From: Diadema setosum
Lineage: Eukaryota; Echinodermata; Echinoidea; Diadematoida; Diadematidae
Assembly: GCF_964275005.1 (NCBI RefSeq)
Contig: NC_092702.1
Location: forward strand, 6,930,330 to 6,994,329
Length of the DNA stretch: 64,000 nt
Reading direction: 5' to 3'
The notes under the pieces were generated by a model. It searched no databases, was not told the DNA's origin, and saw nothing but the letters and a program-made list of their open reading frames with translations. The stretch's first letter is position 1. Every line of letters begins with the position of its first letter. The position numbers and the translations under genes are program-made. Below, piece after piece: positions 11,601-20,794 of this stretch.

Positions 11601-11867
11601 TCTACCGATGAACGCCACACGGTGGGGCTGAATTCACGAGTATAAACAGGCGAGCCGCCGTAGTATTTGTACGGACACGCAGTGGTGGGGCCTATTTCAC
11701 GAGTATGCCCCAAATTCTATGTCCTCACCTTCTTTCCCCCATATTCTGATAGTTTTGTCACCACCACACGTCGCCAGCAGCGTCCCGGTAGGATTCCATG
11801 AAACACACCACACTCGTTCTTGGTGGCCTGATAATTCTGCAACCTGGTCTAGCTTACCATCCATCAT
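5464..11867 (-). CDS. CIAO1: CIAO1, WD40 subunit of the cytosolic Fe-S cluster targeting complex (6 coding exons)
   Basis: Coding exons in transcript order: 11867-11729, 10190-9930, 9319-9228, 8418-8217, 6707-6620, 5704-5464 (stop). All introns are GT-AG and phases agree; the sum is 1023 nt, 340 aa, against 339 aa in human. The protein is a seven-bladed WD40 propeller. Blade-closing strands are visible as IRIWGKE, TCIWDRR, VWIWE, IRLFHEE, IKIWQEY, ILVFKED and VKIWQYS. Segments such as [13 protein letters not shown] and [10 protein letters not shown] are nearly identical to vertebrate CIAO1. In the known family, CIAO1 joins CIAO2B and MMS19 to pass 4Fe-4S clusters to cytosolic and nuclear apoproteins. 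Start: two adjacent ATGs at 11867 and 11864 fit the human N-terminus best; an in-frame ATG at 11888 would add seven residues. The gene is divergent from ANAPC10. Introns carry several transposon copies and a GATA repeat. Identification is very secure; the exact first Met is not. Confidence 0.97.
5776..5947. mobile_element. TA-flanked MITE with CAGTCAACC ends (CIAO1 intron 5)
   Basis: TA, then CAGTCAACCTTGCC, and at the other end CACGGTTGACTG, then TA. This is a clean TA duplication typical of Tc1/mariner-pogo elements. About 168 bp, non-coding, related to 931-1112. Confidence 0.75.
6874..7668. mobile_element. piggyBac-like MITE, TTAA target duplication (CIAO1 intron 4)
   Basis: TTAA at both borders (6874-6877, 7665-7668). 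Terminal inverted repeats are CCCTAATCAGGCTGGG and, inverted, CCTAGCCTGATTAGGG. Inside each lies a second inverted block, GGCGGAATCCGCCCCCC-like. The 787-bp interior is AT-rich; its longest frame (129 codons at 7029-7418) is Lys/Asn-rich and not a transposase. Confidence 0.85.
7949..8106. mobile_element. Foldback MITE with TTTTATAAAGCTGTTC arms (CIAO1 intron 4)
   Basis: The left arm GGCTGTTTTATAAAGCTG through GATCAGTTCT is matched by an inverted right arm ending ACAGCTTTATAAAACACCCC. Arms are about 60 bp and the loop about 35 bp. Non-coding. Confidence 0.8.
8492..8630. repeat. GATA tetranucleotide microsatellite (CIAO1 intron 3)
   Basis: About 35 units of GATA, interrupted by two GGTT variants. 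It begins about 75 bp before the acceptor of CIAO1 exon 4 (minus strand). Long Tyr-Leu-Ser-Ile frames across it are artefacts. Confidence 0.95.
10815..10902. repeat. Hairpin with nested perfect palindrome (CIAO1 intron 1)
   Basis: CATGTCTTCCGAAGACATG at 10815-10833 is a perfect palindrome. It is followed by an imperfect about 30-bp stem: arms GGCCTAACTACGACCAGCAG and its near-complement ending TAGGCC, around the loop CCATG at 10866. Confidence 0.75.
11127..11284. mobile_element. Short repeat with GACCGAAAGATCGGTC ends, copy 1 (CIAO1 intron 1)
   Basis: Starts GACCGAAAGATCGGTCTG and ends GACGGATCTTTCTGTC, a near inverted match. Shared interior blocks with 38338-38508 are TCTGTATCTG, GACTGC.TCTGGCTTCAC and TTCCGGACAGAC-like. 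No coding. Confidence 0.75.
11289..11706. repeat. Cluster of GC-rich hairpin units plus TTAGGG tract (CIAO1 intron 1)
   Basis: Three direct units (11506-11566, 11582-11643, 11650-11706). Each has a 5' CCCCACCGCCGT-like strand, a loop, GGTGGGGC and then TTCACGAGTAT. In units 1 and 2 the stems GGCCCCACC/GGTGGGGCC and AGCCCCACC/GGTGGGGCT pair perfectly; unit 3 has only the right strand intact. A fourth, inverted piece lies at 11289-11308 (CGTGAAATAAGCCCCACCGC). The cluster ends 23 bp from the CIAO1 exon 1 donor, so it lies at the very start of intron 1. Confidence 0.85.
11341..11372 (+). repeat. Interstitial telomere-like TTAGGG tract
   Basis: Reads GTTAGGTTAGGGTTAGGG and continues with TTTAGGG and TTAGG variants. 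The preceding GCAAGCAAGGTTAGG also occurs at 11087-11101, so the surroundings are locally duplicated. Confidence 0.8.
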
Positions 11868-12819
11868 GGTAGAAAAAATGTCCCGCAAGTTCGGATGTTG
11901 AAATAGTCACGGTCTGCGGAATGTAAAGTCTGCTACTTCATGAAGACCACTAACACTAGATATGTAGCTAGATTCTAGTACTGAGTATTTATTTTCTACA
12001 TTGAAATCCGTGAATTGACCTGTTTATGCGCGTGGACGATGCGACGTGCTACATAGCTACATGAAGAATGGGCGCTGCCATCTTTTTAGTACCAGGACGA
12101 GTCAGGGCGCCATCTCTTGGCTGAAGTACTACATGCGGATATTGGACATTTGATTTGAAAATCCTTATGAAGTACTGCACTTTTTATGCCTTGTCTGTGA
12201 CATTTATTGGCCGTAAGTTCTTTCAATTATTCTGTCCGAAAAGAGCCGCATAACGCATTGCTGCATGACTTTTCTTTAGTTCAGTGAATCAGTAAATTCA
12301 AAGAAACGTGCATGTAAATGGTAATTCTTTATCTCGTAACAGTCCCACATGTTGAAATCTCCGTAATGTTGTGCACTAGAAACTGTAGATACGGAAATTG
12401 TACCATGGAACTCTGATTCTGAAACATTAGAACTCTAATCTTACTATGTATCTGCATCTAGACTTGTGGTGCCTAGTGGTGGGTTTGTCAATGAAATTAA
12501 CTTCAAGACACACACACACACAAATGATCGCAATAGCAGTCCTATCTCTTTGACATTCATTTTTTTTTTTTAAGAATCAGAGACAGAGTCAGATTCGATT
12601 GCGTAAATCTTATCGCTTATTAGTGTAAATTGTCCGTGCTGTATGTTGTTGATGATGTTTACCACGGCGGCACGGGGTTTAGATTCTCATGGCAGAGTTC
12701 TTTGCAACATGTTGATTCTACGTGATCACTATTCTCTTCACGCATTCTATGAAATAAACCCAACTTTCAAGGTTTTCCTGTCTCTATCAATTCATTTCAA
12801 TCTACCCAACACCTGGTAG
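11868..12819. promoter_or_regulatory. Shared intergenic promoter region of CIAO1 and ANAPC10
   Basis: The two start codons are only about 950 bp apart and face away from each other, so both promoters must lie here or in unseen 5' UTR exons. Two GCCATCT motifs (12077-12084 and 12109-12116), which read AAGATGGC-like on the other strand, resemble YY1 sites often found at housekeeping promoters. I see no TATA box. A short CA run at about 12510 and A/T tracts occur nearer ANAPC10. The shared-promoter reading is inference. Confidence 0.55.
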
Positions 12820-14542
12820 ATGGCTGGTCTTGGAAACAAGCTGGACGATATTGATCCTGTGGCTGCAGGTTTGAGAGAAATAGGTTCCCAGGCAGTTTGG
12901 TCACTGTCTTCATGCAAGCCAGGCTTTGGTGTAGACCAGCTTCGAGACAACTCAACAGGTTAGATATGTATGCTTCTGTATGTTCTTGGAAATGGCAAAA
13001 ACTTTCCTTGAAAGTTGATGTGTTGCAAAAAAAAAAAAAGAAAAAAAAAGAGCATTTCTAATTTTATATATGACATGTAAACCTGATCTTTTGATTTTGC
13101 TAATGTGTCAATTCTTTACTTAAATGAAAGGCAGCCACTTCAACAATAATGAGAAAAAGTGGGATTTTGCAAATGTGAATATGGCAACTTTAAATTAATG
13201 ATAATAGTTATCAAGGGTGTACCTGAGAATGTAATGATAGTGCTTATCATTATCATGGTATAGTGTTTTGTCATTCCAAGGCAACATCTGCCTTGGAATG
13301 GCTTGCATGTACTGTATTCTGCCAAGCTTAGAGTGTCATGAAGTTGAGTTAAAGGAGACCTCCGGATGATTTTCAGATTTTTTTCATTTGAACTACTATA
13401 AATTAGTTATACTGAGGACAGAGTTTTAGAATTTGTGATAATTGGGATGAAGAATTAGAATATTTTCAAAATCTAGAACAAATCGCAATGAACAAGGATA
13501 ATGCCATGGCAGAGTCACCATAAGAATGCATGAGCTGGGGCTCAAGGTAGCAGAACAAAAGAAGAAGGCATGCATAGATTATAAACAGGTGAACTCGCAA
13601 GCAAGCGGTATTGCAATGGAATTACTCTGCTACATTTCTGAAATATGTGAACCTCCTATGTCATCATCCTTGTTCAGTGTAATTTGTTTAAGGTTTTTCA
13701 AAGTATTGTTTCTCTGCTCAAGAACCGTAATAAATTCCACAATTCTATACGTGGAGTCGTCGATTTATGTATTACATGATGTGAAATTATGAAAATCATC
13801 TGGAATGTCCCTTTAAGATATGGTTAAATTTACCTTGTATGGGAATATGTTCCCAAAGGAAATACGTACATAGTTGATAATGAATGTGCAGACCACTGTG
13901 TAGATGCAAGGCAGTCACCTGACCCAAATCAAAACCAATGCAAAAATATTCCTGAAAAGGAAAAAGAAATTATTTACTATAATGTGCAAACTTTCCATGA
14001 GATATGATTGGAGAGAACGATAGATGCAGAGGATGCCGCCACAGTTGATCACATTCTGTCAAAAGAATAATGAAGAAATAAAGAGAATAATTGGCTATTC
14101 TGTACGTTTTTGTTTGTATTTTCTTCTGCAAGACACATACTGGCAGTCAGATGGAATCCAACCACATCTTGTCAACATCCAGTTTCGGCGTAAGACTACG
14201 GTCCACAGCGTCGCCATCTATGCTGACTTCAAATCTGATGAGAGCTACACGCCGAACAAGATATCCATCAGGGCAGGCAACAACTTCCACGATCTTCAGG
14301 AGGTGGAGCTGTTGGAGCTCGGGGAGCCAAATGGCTGGATCACCATTCCCCTGACAAACTCCGAAGGTAAACCCATCAGGACTTTCATGATCCAGATTGC
14401 CGCACTGTCCAATCATCAGAATGGGCGCGACACCCACATGCGTCAGATCAGGGTCTACGCACCCATGCAGAATACGACCTTCAACAATAGACTGCCAACT
14501 TTCTCCCAGGTGGACTGTGCAATGTATAGCACCATCAGGTGA
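12820..14542 (+). CDS. ANAPC10: ANAPC10 (APC10/DOC1), anaphase-promoting complex subunit (2 coding exons)
   Basis: Exon 1 is 12820-12958 and exon 2 is 14133-14542; the intron starts GT and ends with an AAG acceptor, phase 1. The product is 182 aa (human 185). Exon 1 encodes LREIGSQAVWSLSSCKPGFG, and exon 2 the rest of the DOC beta-jelly-roll with YWQSDG, PHLVNIQFRRKTTV, SDESYTP and NHQNGRDTHMRQI, all nearly invariant in the family. APC10 is the processivity factor and D-box co-receptor of the APC/C ubiquitin ligase. The C-terminus ends Ile-Arg, the IR tail that docks on CDC27/APC3 TPR repeats. The 34-residue open frame just upstream of exon 2 is intronic. Exon 1 starts at an ATG whose product matches the family from residue 18 on; the N-terminal 17 residues are variable, as in other species. 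Confidence 0.96.
13349..13816. mobile_element. MITE with TTAAAGGAGAC / GTCCCTTTAA ends (ANAPC10 intron)
   Basis: TTAA borders; inverted ends TTAAAGG.GAC.TCC.GATG followed by ATTTTCA. It shares the terminal TTAAAGGGAC with 525-916 and 41604-41980 but has a different interior, so it may be a subfamily. 468 bp; an 88-codon frame inside has no recognisable product. Confidence 0.8.
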
Positions 14543-14600
14543 TTGAGAATACTCCTTTTATTTGTTTACTCTTTCTTTCTTTTTTTTTTACATAACATCA

Positions 14601-14606
14601 AATAAA
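14601..14606 (+). terminator. Candidate poly(A) signal of ANAPC10
   Basis: AATAAA 59 bases after the stop codon. Transcripts could also use a later AATAAA at about 15846. Not testable from sequence alone. Confidence 0.5.
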
Positions 14607-16105
14607 GTCCTTTGGAGATTGAAGAGACTCTTACCTAATACCTGAGAGCGCAGCATGCATCCCCAACTCATGACTCGGCAATGTACGTTGTACAACCCCA
14701 TCAGGTGTTGAAGACACTTAAAAATTTTTTATCAGTTGGTGTTTTACCCATTTACTAGAGCAGTCCCTCAAGAGAGCTGAGATATTCTGGTGTAGATGTA
14801 CTGCATTCAAATCTTTAACCACTTTTTCATCATACTGATTTAAATGCTGCAAAATAGGCATCTTCTCGGACCATTGTATGCTTTTCCTGTGTAGGCTTTT
14901 GTCCTCACTTCCCTCCCTCCCCACCTCCCTGTTTGCTTTTAGTTTGTTCAGTTGTTTTTTCCCGTGTGGGTTTTGGGGTTTGGTCTCTCTGTCGCTGTCT
15001 CTTTTCTTTTGTGTGAACATGGTGGGGGGGGGGGGGGGAGGTGGTGACCTACATTTCAGAGGGACAAAGTGAAAGAACAGCAGAGTGACCCAGGTTGGAA
15101 TTACCAACAAACTTGTTGCATTAATGTTGGATATCATAGTCACTCGTGAAGTTCTGAAGTTGTACCGTTTGCTATGAATACGCTTGTCTATTTGCTTTAT
15201 GGGGAGGTTCTGCAAAAAAGCTTAAGAGATCAAGGGCTGATGGATTGTTAGATTCTGGGAAGTATATCTACAAATAGCTAAATGTTATTCAGCTTGCTTA
15301 GTACAGCACTTACAAGTAAAAGTAGGATAAAGCATGAGATCATGTTTATATGAAAAGTCCTATATTCAATTCATGGGAGAACTATTGATGTAAAAATATT
15401 GCAAGAAATTTCTTCCATTGTGCAAAGAACCAAAATATTTCAATCCCTAGTATGGGACATGACATGCTAAAAAAGTTTGTGCATTGGTCACATAATAACG
15501 GCTGTTTCGCTCTTTACTACATCTTCAGTCTGTATACTATACAAAAGTCAAGAGTCGAATTTCACTTTCAATGACTGATTGCATCCAGCTTGTGCCTGCT
15601 TCCAATGTGTGCTCTGCCATGACAGGCCCCTCTGAAAGAAGTACACCTGTTTTCTCCAGATTAATTCTTGAAGTATACTTGTGCTTTCACCTACTATGCA
15701 CTGCAATTGTGTATGTGCACTACTTATGTATGTGCTTACTCTCCATATCTGGTTAATGTTCTTACTGTACATTGTATCTTCAATCTCAAATGTAGGCATA
15801 AATATATACATGTATGTACTGTAAATACAAATCACTTATGTCCGTAATAAATGATATGAAATTGAGTTAGCATTTTTCTGATCTGATTATATTTATAATG
15901 TGCAGTGTACACTTTATACAGTAGTTTATGTGCACATATTGTGTGCCATTCCTTGGGATCTACATGTATTAAATTGGTTTATCAAAGCGTTGTAGTGAGA
16001 GCTGCAAATTCAGTTCAAATGGAAAATGAGGGACTAAGTAGATGCCTTGCTAAGATCACTGTTTTTCATGAGAAATCACACCACTAGACTTTATAGTGAG
16101 CGCAA
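14607..16105. other. Intergenic DNA after ANAPC10
   Basis: No gene supported. It contains pyrimidine-rich sequence at 14890-15010, a G tract at 15023-15039 and a second AATAAA at about 15846. Confidence 0.5.
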
Positions 16106-16291
16106 ACTGTAAAAGTGGATATTTTCGCGCGACTAATTTTTTGTGTGTCTTTAATTCCACAGAATCAAGACAGTAAGTATAGGAACATATGGCAAGCAAA
16201 AATATTTACGTCATTTTATTTTCGCGCTAGTTTCTGGTTGCGCGAAATGTGCAAAAATTTGAACACCACAAAATTTTTTACTTTTACAGTA
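16106..16291. mobile_element. MITE with ACTGTAAAAGT ends
   Basis: Left ACTGTAAAAGTGGATATTTT then CGCGCG; right CGCGAAATGTGCAAAAATTT to TTACTTTTACAGTA, an inverted match. This AACTGTAAAAGT...CGCG pattern is a common invertebrate short element. Non-coding. Confidence 0.7.
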
Positions 16292-19004
16292 GTGCAGTTC
16301 CTCCAATGAACAGCACAAAGTTACTGTTCTGCTGCCAAGCATACAGCGTATCAACCACAGTACATGCATACAGACTGCACAAACACGATGTCAGGCAAAG
16401 ATTGCTATACAGGTGTATTAAACATGTACAGTTGTACATACATGTACATATGCTACAATCATACATTACTGTTACTACTGGTGAATTCAGACACAGGATA
16501 ATAACAACAAATGCCAAGTACACTGTTAGACAAATTACAATGCAAAATAAGTTTGGATAGTCAAATTTTTTATTACAAAAAAAAAGAAAAAAAGATATGC
16601 ATATGAAGTTTTTATGATACAATGGTACAAACTTATAAAATGACATATCAAGTGTTGACATGCTTGTTCATCAACATGCATTTGAACCACATCACATCTC
16701 TCAATTAGGACACAAGACAGAAGAAAAAAGTGCATGATACATTTTACAGTATGTATCTATTGTACACTGTAAATAGCAAGTTATGATTGTTTTATTCATC
16801 TGTTTTCTTTTTTGTTTTCTTTTTTAAATACCAGGTCCAGCTGTACTAACATTTGGCACAAACATAATTAAGACATAATGGAAGGTGTAGGTGCACATGT
16901 ATATGGACCAATATTCATTGAACCATTTTTTTTTTTTTTTTTTTTTGTATATACCCTACTATTGTAACCAATAATAGGCCTACCGTGTATGATCAACTGG
17001 AATATCAAATATCAAACATACTTCTCTGGTATGCTTTGATGTTTAAAATTATATATCTCATCATCCTCATCACTACACTACTTTGAAGAGGATTTACAGT
17101 CCTCCGCAGGATTTGTTTTTTGTATTTTTTGTATTTTTTTGTATTTTGTTTTTTTTTTTTTTTGTTCAAAGTACATGTACTATAGTTCAAATAATGAAGT
17201 TGTGCAGAACTAGAGGCAACAAGTACAAAACATACACATGCACATATGTACTGTATATGTAAAAGCGTACTCTACATGCATACAAGTGGAATTTAAGGGT
17301 GCTTCTTTCCCCAACATCTTCATGACTAAAACAGAAAACTCAAATGAATACAGACTGTATTCAAAGCAAAGACTATGTTGGCTGAATAGTAACAAACATC
17401 AACGGACATTGCAGAATAGTTTCTGCTCTGCAATCACCACATTTTTAAATACATGTATTTCACTGTTTGCTTGTTTGGTGAACTACACACAAAAAAAAAA
17501 ACCCCAAAAAATAATGACCTCACAATTTGCAAGATAGTCCCTTTCTTTCAGTGTCTGCTTCATCAGAAATGACTTGAACAATATTTCCCTGTTTGCTTGT
17601 TAGGTGAACTACAAGGAAATGACGACCTCACAATTTGCAAGATAGTCCCTTTCTATCAGTGTCTGCTTCATCAGAAATGACTTAACCTTGTTCCATGCAC
17701 CAAAAAGTTTTGTAAAAGACTGGTGCAAATTTAGTCTTACCAAACAAAAAAATCTTTGCTACAATATCCTACAGCACAGAATACACTGTACTAAATTTGT
17801 CTCCATAAGGACACTTGTAAGTACCATATCAAACTAAGCTGGGGTTCATGACTTCGACCATTAACTTTGCTGCACACTATTGATTTTATCTGTTTTGGAG
17901 TGACATCTGCAGAAGACGGGTGTTTTCATCTACAGTTTGTACCACATTTTCAACCATACCAAATTCATCACAAAGTATAAATGTAAACTGAGTACATTAT
18001 TGTAAATGTGGCATTTACTGGTAAGCACAAATGCTTGATACATGTAAAGTCACAAAATATTAATTCTATAGATGGTTTTAGTATTATATGTTTCAAATTC
18101 TCTTCTCTTTCAGTTTTCCTATGCTACAAATGTTGGTGCATTCTATTTCCAAAAAGCTACCCATGCAAAAATGAGGCAGTTTTTGTTCAAAGAGGCAAAG
18201 TTTTGAAAAAAAAAAGCTGAAACTGGCAATTTGTCGTGTTTTATTTCATTTTTTTTTCCAGGGTGTAGGAGGTAAAGCATGAAGAACAATGGGTTAACTT
18301 CAAAACACCGTTTATACTATGCTTCATGAACACCAAACAGCTTCAAAAACAAACTTTACATGGGAGAAAGTCAAATTCACAAACTTTTGAATTGTTAGAC
18401 AAAATCCACTTTCCTCAACAACATCAATGTTTTGCAGGGGTTGTTTGTTTGTTTTTTGCCTGTTTCTTCACTAAGATAACATAGTGAGGCTAATGCATCA
18501 CAAATGTAGTTACATGTAAATATATTACACTGTTTTCATGCAGCGTATTTTGAGCAACAAATTATGAGCAACAAATTACATGTGCAGAGATGGTCTGTTA
18601 TTCTGCCAAATCAAATGTCAGTTTCCATCTGAGCATTATTTAGTATGCTCAGACACATCTCTTCTGGCAAAGTCACGTTTCAAAAACTCCTATCAATTGG
18701 TCGATTTTAGAGTCAAACATTGAACACCTTTGATTTTGAATGTAAACTAGAAAAACATCTTCCTCGTCAAACTAGAGTGACAAAACAGAAATCAGTGAAC
18801 ACCCTAGTTTATAAAGGATTTTTTTTTTCCTTTGCCTAAATTAAATATAGGCTTGATGCAAAGTACATGCACATTGTATCAGACAACCTTGGCGTTAACT
18901 GTGCACAAATATCATTTCTGCATGTACGCTTGTAACATTTCATGGATTTGGAACTACAAAAAAGCCCAATAGAGTCAAGGAATATGTATCCTAACAACTT
19001 TAGA
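16292..19004. other. Intergenic DNA between ANAPC10 and the Cys-rich gene
   Basis: AT-rich, with poly(T) runs (16926-16946, 17150-17163) and no supported gene apart from the tandem duplication listed. It may include a 3' UTR of the Cys-rich gene if that is very long. Confidence 0.45.
17458..17690. repeat. Tandem duplication of about 105-115 bp
   Basis: The block CTGTTTGCTTGTT.GGTGAACTACA to CAGAAATGACTT occurs at 17461-17573 and 17590-17683. Copies differ mainly by an A-rich insertion in the first. The longest identical core covers GACCTCACAATTTGCAAGAT and what follows. Confidence 0.85.
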
Positions 19005-20223
19005 ATATGTGACCTTGCATCACAAAACGAACAAAAAGTCGCACCCCTTGATTTTACGCGAGGACTCAAGAAAAGGTGAAATGGGTCAACCAAGTCAATA
19101 CAGTGCACTCCCGTTATAACGAACACGGTTATAACGAAATTTCGTTATAACGAAGTAAATCTTCTGGTCCCAAAATTATCACCATTAAAGTCTATGGTAA
19201 AAAATTGGCTTATAACGAACACGGTTATAGCGAAATTTCCGTTATAACGAAGTCTTTTCCGAGCGCCACAGACAAAGAAAAACAAAAGAAATGTGCTCCG
19301 TTATAACGAAATGCGAATTGCTTTCGAAAATTCATAGCGGAACAAGCATTTATAGCTTCTCTGCATGGGTGAACGCTTCACACCACTGTGTGTTCACTCT
19401 TTGTGTCACGCACAGTTTCTGAGGGGAACTTGCGTCTATTATTGTGATACAATTATCCCATCACATTTCACATAGCTTTCCAGTGTATGATAAGTATTCA
19501 GCAAACAGAATATATGTCGTTTTCTTGTTTTCGTTATATATTGTATTTGTTGGGTTATAACGAAATTTCGTTATAACGAAAGAAAACTGCCGGTCCCGAG
19601 CATTTCGTTATAATGGGAGTGCACTGTATTGAGTTTGTCATATTTTCTGAAAGAGCTATCCTTCTACATTATTCTTTAGTTTATTATCATAACATTGATG
19701 GGAATGTGTGTTTCCAGCAGTTTTTCTACAACCCTCTTGTGGGGGAGAATAGAATGATCGGGTATGCCTTTTTATTTCTTGAAATCCTTTACACACTCTT
19801 CACTTTCAAGTCTAATAACTTTTCAAAGGATGACACTACTGCTCTGAAAGTTGGCATTTATCATGGGCAGAATGTGTTAATAAAACATGCTCAATTTCAG
19901 CTTAATCTGATAATCTCTTCATTGTTGCTGCTCCAGTGGTTTACATCCTGTGTCTTGTCCCTTTCATTACACAGCTAGCACGGCTTGGTAAAGATTAAGC
20001 GCTTGAATAGACCCTGTACTTCAGAGCCTCTTTTCTCGGTCCACACTTTTCCAGAGTGTGTGCTTTCTTTCTAGTACACTGTATTTAGATAGGTTAGGGA
20101 AGTCCATTTGAATTGAGTTATACATCATTTTAAAGCTTAGAGCCTGCTCTTTCAGAATTTGCCCTTAACTAAAAATCCATGTCTGGCGACTTTTTGTTGG
20201 TTTTGTGGTGCAGGGTCACATAT
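19005..20223. mobile_element. DNA transposon remnant with ATATGTGACC ends, interrupted by a nested MITE
   Basis: Left end ATATGTGACCTTGCATCACA and inverted right end TGTGGTGCAGGGTCACATAT, each followed inward by AACAAAAAGTCGC. Removing the nested element at 19101-19626 leaves about 690 bp. A second copy of the right half lies inverted at 30924-31572. The 121-codon frame at 19613-19978 has no known product. Confidence 0.8.
19101..19626. mobile_element. Nested TA-flanked MITE with CAGTGCACTCCC ends
   Basis: TA at both borders (19099-19100, 19627-19628). Terminal repeats are CAGTGCACTCCCGTTATAAC and CAGTGCACTCCCATTATAAC. The sub-terminal region carries several GTTATAACGAA units in both orientations. 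The form fits a non-autonomous pogo/Tigger-type Tc1/mariner element. It is inserted in the element at 19005-20223, so it is the younger of the two. Confidence 0.85.
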
Positions 20224-20794
20224 GACAAAGGGAACATTAAAAGTTTCCACTCGAAAAGAACAAATATCTACTAATATGAAAAAGGGAAGTACGTGTACAT
20301 TTCTAGCTCCCATCAAAGCCAAAAAAGGAGAACATTTCTATGTGGGAATAGTCAAATATTTTTTCTCCTAAAGTGGCTTACCCCTGGGTAAAAGGTATTT
20401 GCTCTTTTCTTCCTTCATGATGAGTATCAGAATTCTTTTATCAAGAACTGATGAAATCTGTTTTCAGCATGGATTAATTAACTTCTCAATAAACTTTACG
20501 ACATAAAAAGGTACAACATCCCTCATACCTTATTCCTCTTACACTGGATGTGATACCTTCTTGTATCCTACATGAAGAGTTTTATAGGCATCATGCATAC
20601 AGCTGTATTAGAAAAAAAAAATAATGTTAGTCAAAAAAATTCTTCTTCCTGTTTTTTTTTTCTGCCGTTGCTGCTTTTGAATACTGTTTGTCAATATGAA
20701 GTCATACAGTCATTGCATGTTCACTCCACATTATCACACACATTTCATCGTGATAGAACAAGTTCATGTGTTTTGGACTCCAGTTTTTTCTCAG

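Noticed and set aside
14660-14715. Apparent duplicate of the ANAPC10 C-terminal coding end (CCATCAGGTG after GCAATGTA)
   Set aside because: Similarity is limited to about 20 scattered bases and gives no coherent frame.
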